From Promethearchaeota archaeon (GTDB lineage Archaea; Asgardarchaeota; Lokiarchaeia; Sigynarchaeales; SOKP01): 15,832 bases of DNA. This document shows positions 13,932 through 15,832 of this stretch, one piece after another (within the stretch, counting starts at the first letter, position 1; each line of letters begins with the position of its first letter). The position numbers were made by a program, and so were the translations under genes. The notes below the pieces were generated by a model. It was not told where the DNA came from. It did not search any database and saw only the letters and a list, made by a program, of their open reading frames with translations. The stretch spans positions 1-15,832 of the forward strand of contig SDNN01000050.1 of assembly GCA_004524425.1 (NCBI GenBank), read 5' to 3'.

Positions 13932-14360
13932 ATGAATGAAAACAAAATAAATTTAGGACTAGTAATTGGAGAGTTCCACTATGATATTACAGAAAACATG
14001 CTAAAAAAAGCTGTAGAACATGCTAAATTCTTAGGATGTAATGTCGTAGAAATATTTAAAGTCCCTGGCAGTTTTGATATGCCTTTAGCGATAAAAAATC
14101 TGTTAGCAAAAGAAAATATTGAAGGGGTCGTATGTTTAGGAGCGGTAATTAAAGGAGATACTGATCACGATCAAATTGTTGCTCAACATGCTGCAAGAAA
14201 AATGGTAGATCTATCATTAGAATTTAATAAACCAGTTTCTTTAGGTGTTTCAGGGCCAGGAATGACAAGAGTAGAGGCAGTTGAAAGAATTGAAGATTTT
14301 GCTCGTCGTTCAGTTGAAAGTGTAGTTAAAATGGTGAGGAGAATACGAGATTTCAACTAA
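13932..14360 (+). CDS. ribH: 6,7-dimethyl-8-ribityllumazine synthase
   Basis: Condenses 5-amino-6-ribitylaminouracil with 3,4-dihydroxy-2-butanone 4-phosphate to form the lumazine used by RibC; family members assemble as pentamers or 60-mer capsids. The 142-residue length is usual for archaeal enzymes. Visible motifs are [17 protein letters not shown] (8-24), [17 protein letters not shown] (42-58), [21 protein letters not shown] (68-88, with probable catalytic His79) and [18 protein letters not shown] (103-120). The ATG at 13932 is preferred because of the GAGGT site eight bases upstream; longer in-frame versions run into ribC. It lies 14 bases after ribC and 16 before arfA, so it is firmly in the operon. 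Confidence 0.97.
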   Translation: MNENKINLGLVIGEFHYDITENMLKKAVEHAKFLGCNVVEIFKVPGSFDMPLAIKNLLAKENIEGVVCLGAVIKGDTDHDQIVAQHAARKMVDLSLEFNKPVSLGVSGPGMTRVEAVERIEDFARRSVESVVKMVRRIRDFN

Positions 14361-14364
14361 ATAT

Positions 14365-14369
14365 GAGGT
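14365..14369 (+). promoter_or_regulatory. Shine-Dalgarno site GAGGT for arfA
   Basis: GAGGT lies seven bases before the TTG at 14377, in the same ATGAGGTT context that precedes ribH. It supports the TTG start. Confidence 0.6.
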
Positions 14370-14376
14370 TATTTTT

Positions 14377-15135
14377 TTGATACAATTAACCTATATACAA
14401 ATTGATAATTTTGGACCATTTACAGAAGAAATGGGACATAATAGAGAGCATAGAATTCAAATTCTTCTTTCAAAAATATTTATTTTCTTACAAAAACAAT
14501 TTAATCGACATGGAGGTCTCGTATTTTCTGCAGCAAGAGATAATATGATTGCGGTTTCAAATGGAATATCCATTAAAAATCACCAAATTATTATTGATAA
14601 ATTAGAAAAAAAGTTTCCAATCACAATCAGTATAGGAATTGGAAAGGGAAAAACTCCACTAGAGGCTCAAATTGAAGCTTCCAAAGTTTTGATTAATAAA
14701 GGAAGTGCACAATCTTCAAGAAAAAAGGTTTTGGCATATAATGGACATAAATTACCCATAATAAATGATGTTAAAGTTGCTCATATCGATATAAATTATT
14801 ATACGAAATTAGCTACTGATGTAAACCCTTTCTATAAAAATTATATAGATTTAAATAGAGCATATTTAACATTGATGGAGGGGTTTTTAACTATTGGTGC
14901 TCTCTGTTTTTTCAATGGAGGAGATAATTTTATTTGTGTTTGTCCCCCGTCAATGGATCCTAATGAAATAAGACCAATAATGACATTATTTGAATCCAAA
15001 CATGAACCATGGAAATTGAAAGCAGGGATTGGTGTTGGGAAAAATATATTAGAAGCAATATCTAAAGCAAACATTTGCCTTAAAGAAATAAGAGACCAAC
15101 ATAATAAAAAACAGATTATAATTCTAACTTCTTAA
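14377..15135 (+). CDS. arfA: GTP cyclohydrolase III (IIa type)
   Basis: Opens the imidazole ring of GTP to give 2-amino-5-formylamino-6-ribosylaminopyrimidinone 5'-phosphate (FAPy), the first committed step of archaeal riboflavin and F420 synthesis. The 252-residue protein matches the MJ0145-type enzyme. The N-terminus is LTYIQIDNFGPF (4-15), with AARDNMIAVSNG at 52-63. SIGIGKGKTPLEAQ (85-98) and AGIGVGKNILEA (216-227) show the two repeated palm-like halves. The linker AHIDIN (135-140) and metal-binding FNGGDNF (179-185) recall GGDEF cyclases, to which the family is distantly related. The start is TTG at 14377, supported by GAGGT. It is not related to bacterial RibA. Formyl removal is left to ArfB, encoded next. 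Confidence 0.96.
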   Translation: MIQLTYIQIDNFGPFTEEMGHNREHRIQILLSKIFIFLQKQFNRHGGLVFSAARDNMIAVSNGISIKNHQIIIDKLEKKFPITISIGIGKGKTPLEAQIEASKVLINKGSAQSSRKKVLAYNGHKLPIINDVKVAHIDINYYTKLATDVNPFYKNYIDLNRAYLTLMEGFLTIGALCFFNGGDNFICVCPPSMDPNEIRPIMTLFESKHEPWKLKAGIGVGKNILEAISKANICLKEIRDQHNKKQIIILTS

Positions 15136-15188
15136 TTTTCTACATATATTACTTTTAATAGACCAAGGTTAAATTGAGAAAGATTTAA

Positions 15189-15832
15189 TTGAATGATTTA
15201 GTTTTTGTTCCTATCGGAAGTTATGAACATCATGGACCCCATCTTCCTCCTGAAACAGATTACTTAATTGCAAGAAGTATAGTAGAAAAAGTTGCTCCGA
15301 AATTTGATGGAAAAATTATTCCAGGAATAAAAATAAGTATCTCTCCAGAACATAAAAAATTTAGAAATACAAAATCAATTTCTAAGAAAAAATTTGTATC
15401 TCAAGTAAAAAGCATTTTAAATCATTATCATAATAAGACAAAAATCTTCTTTATTAATGCTCATGGAGGAAACAATAAAATTTTACATTCAATTCAGGAG
15501 CGCTATAAAACTAAAATTCTTGTATTAAATACTTTTTCTTTAATTAAAAAGGATTTGATGAGTATTAGATCTTCTAAAATTGGTGGAATTTGTCATGCCG
15601 GCGAGTTTGAAACATCAATAATGATGTATTTATTTCCAGATAAGGTAAAACTAAGCAAATTAAAGAGAATTGATGTAAAATATATTCCTTATCTAGATCC
15701 AAATTATAAGTTTGAAAAACCTAAGAAATGGAAGACTATAAATCTTAATAGAAGCGGAATCTTAGGAGATCCTTACCATGCCTCAAAAGAAAAAGGAGAA
15801 TTTTGGTTTCATTCATTAATTGAAACAATAAA
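15189..15832 (+). CDS. arfB: FAPy deformylase, creatininase family (3' end outside window)
   Basis: Reads open from TTG at 15189 to the window edge, 214 complete codons, nearly the full family length. A TAA directly before the TTG (15186-15188) excludes any longer in-frame start, so this is a third TTG start in the operon. Features are VPIGSYEHHGPHLPPETD (residues 7-24), which holds the E-x-H-G-x-H-L-P-x2-T-D metal site (Glu13, His15, Asp24), FINAHGGNN (88-96) and ICHAGEFETS (134-143). These are hallmarks of creatininase-fold amidohydrolases. The archaeal member ArfB removes the formyl group from the ArfA product, and the position right after arfA makes this assignment strong; creatininase itself is the alternative by family alone. 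The gap from arfA is 53 bases, the longest within the operon. Confidence 0.92.
   Translation, partial: MNDLVFVPIGSYEHHGPHLPPETDYLIARSIVEKVAPKFDGKIIPGIKISISPEHKKFRNTKSISKKKFVSQVKSILNHYHNKTKIFFINAHGGNNKILHSIQERYKTKILVLNTFSLIKKDLMSIRSSKIGGICHAGEFETSIMMYLFPDKVKLSKLKRIDVKYIPYLDPNYKFEKPKKWKTINLNRSGILGDPYHASKEKGEFWFHSLIETI

Noticed and set aside
1..15832. tRNA or rRNA genes, CRISPR arrays, insertion sequences or phage genes
   Set aside because: I looked for T-loop-like GTTCGA motifs in spacers, regularly spaced repeats, transposase motifs and terminal inverted repeats and saw none.

Overview
The window is AT-rich and gene-dense. It reads as archaeal DNA. The strongest evidence is at the 3' end: a riboflavin cluster built from enzymes found only in archaea (archaeal-type riboflavin synthase RibC, GTP cyclohydrolase III/ArfA, creatininase-family deformylase ArfB). 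Archaeal Shine-Dalgarno sites (GGTGA, GAGGT), frequent TTG starts and T-run terminators agree with this. The same window carries a bacterial-like acyl-CoA ligase, a heteromeric hot-dog dehydratase pair, a chemoreceptor fragment, HEAT repeats and a SWIM zinc-finger protein. That mixture suggests a low-GC Asgard (Lokiarchaeia-like) archaeon, but the lineage is inference.

Layout. 1-600: 3' end of a membrane chemoreceptor with a transmembrane helix and signalling hairpin but no room for a HAMP domain. 680-1597 (-): HEAT-repeat protein. 1746-1997 (-): small hypothetical gene. 2208-3258 (-): two adjacent hot-dog dehydratase-like subunits arranged like HadA/HadB, one nucleotide apart. 3467-5188 (+): a divergent long-chain acyl-CoA ligase-like enzyme; the shared intergenic region holds a repeated near-palindrome. 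5343-6281 (+): a SAP/Rho_N-like plus SWIM plus putative OB-fold protein. 6402-7787 (+): nicotinate phosphoribosyltransferase. 8023-10038 (+): a cysteine-rich radical SAM protein of the MJ0619/tetraether-synthase type, translationally coupled to a 93-residue partner. 10140-11156 (-): zinc-dependent MDR dehydrogenase. 11235-12317 (+): polytopic dolichol/diacylglycerol kinase-like CTP-dependent enzyme. 12318-12721: 400-bp noncoding region with two 7-4-7 inverted repeats. 12722 to the window end (+): ribB-ribC-ribH-arfA-arfB.

Two functional themes stand out. The first is lipid and acyl metabolism: acyl-CoA ligase, dehydratase pair, tetraether-synthase-like radical SAM and polyprenol/lipid kinase, in separate transcription units. 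The second is cofactor synthesis: NAD salvage by PncB, and a compact riboflavin operon that supplies both branches (GTP through ArfA/ArfB; ribulose 5-phosphate through RibB) and the final steps (RibH, RibC). The rib genes overlap or lie within tens of bases of each other and have good Shine-Dalgarno sites. They look more AT-rich than the upstream genes, and three of the five start with TTG. A perfect inverted repeat beside the likely ribB promoter is the best candidate regulatory site in the window.
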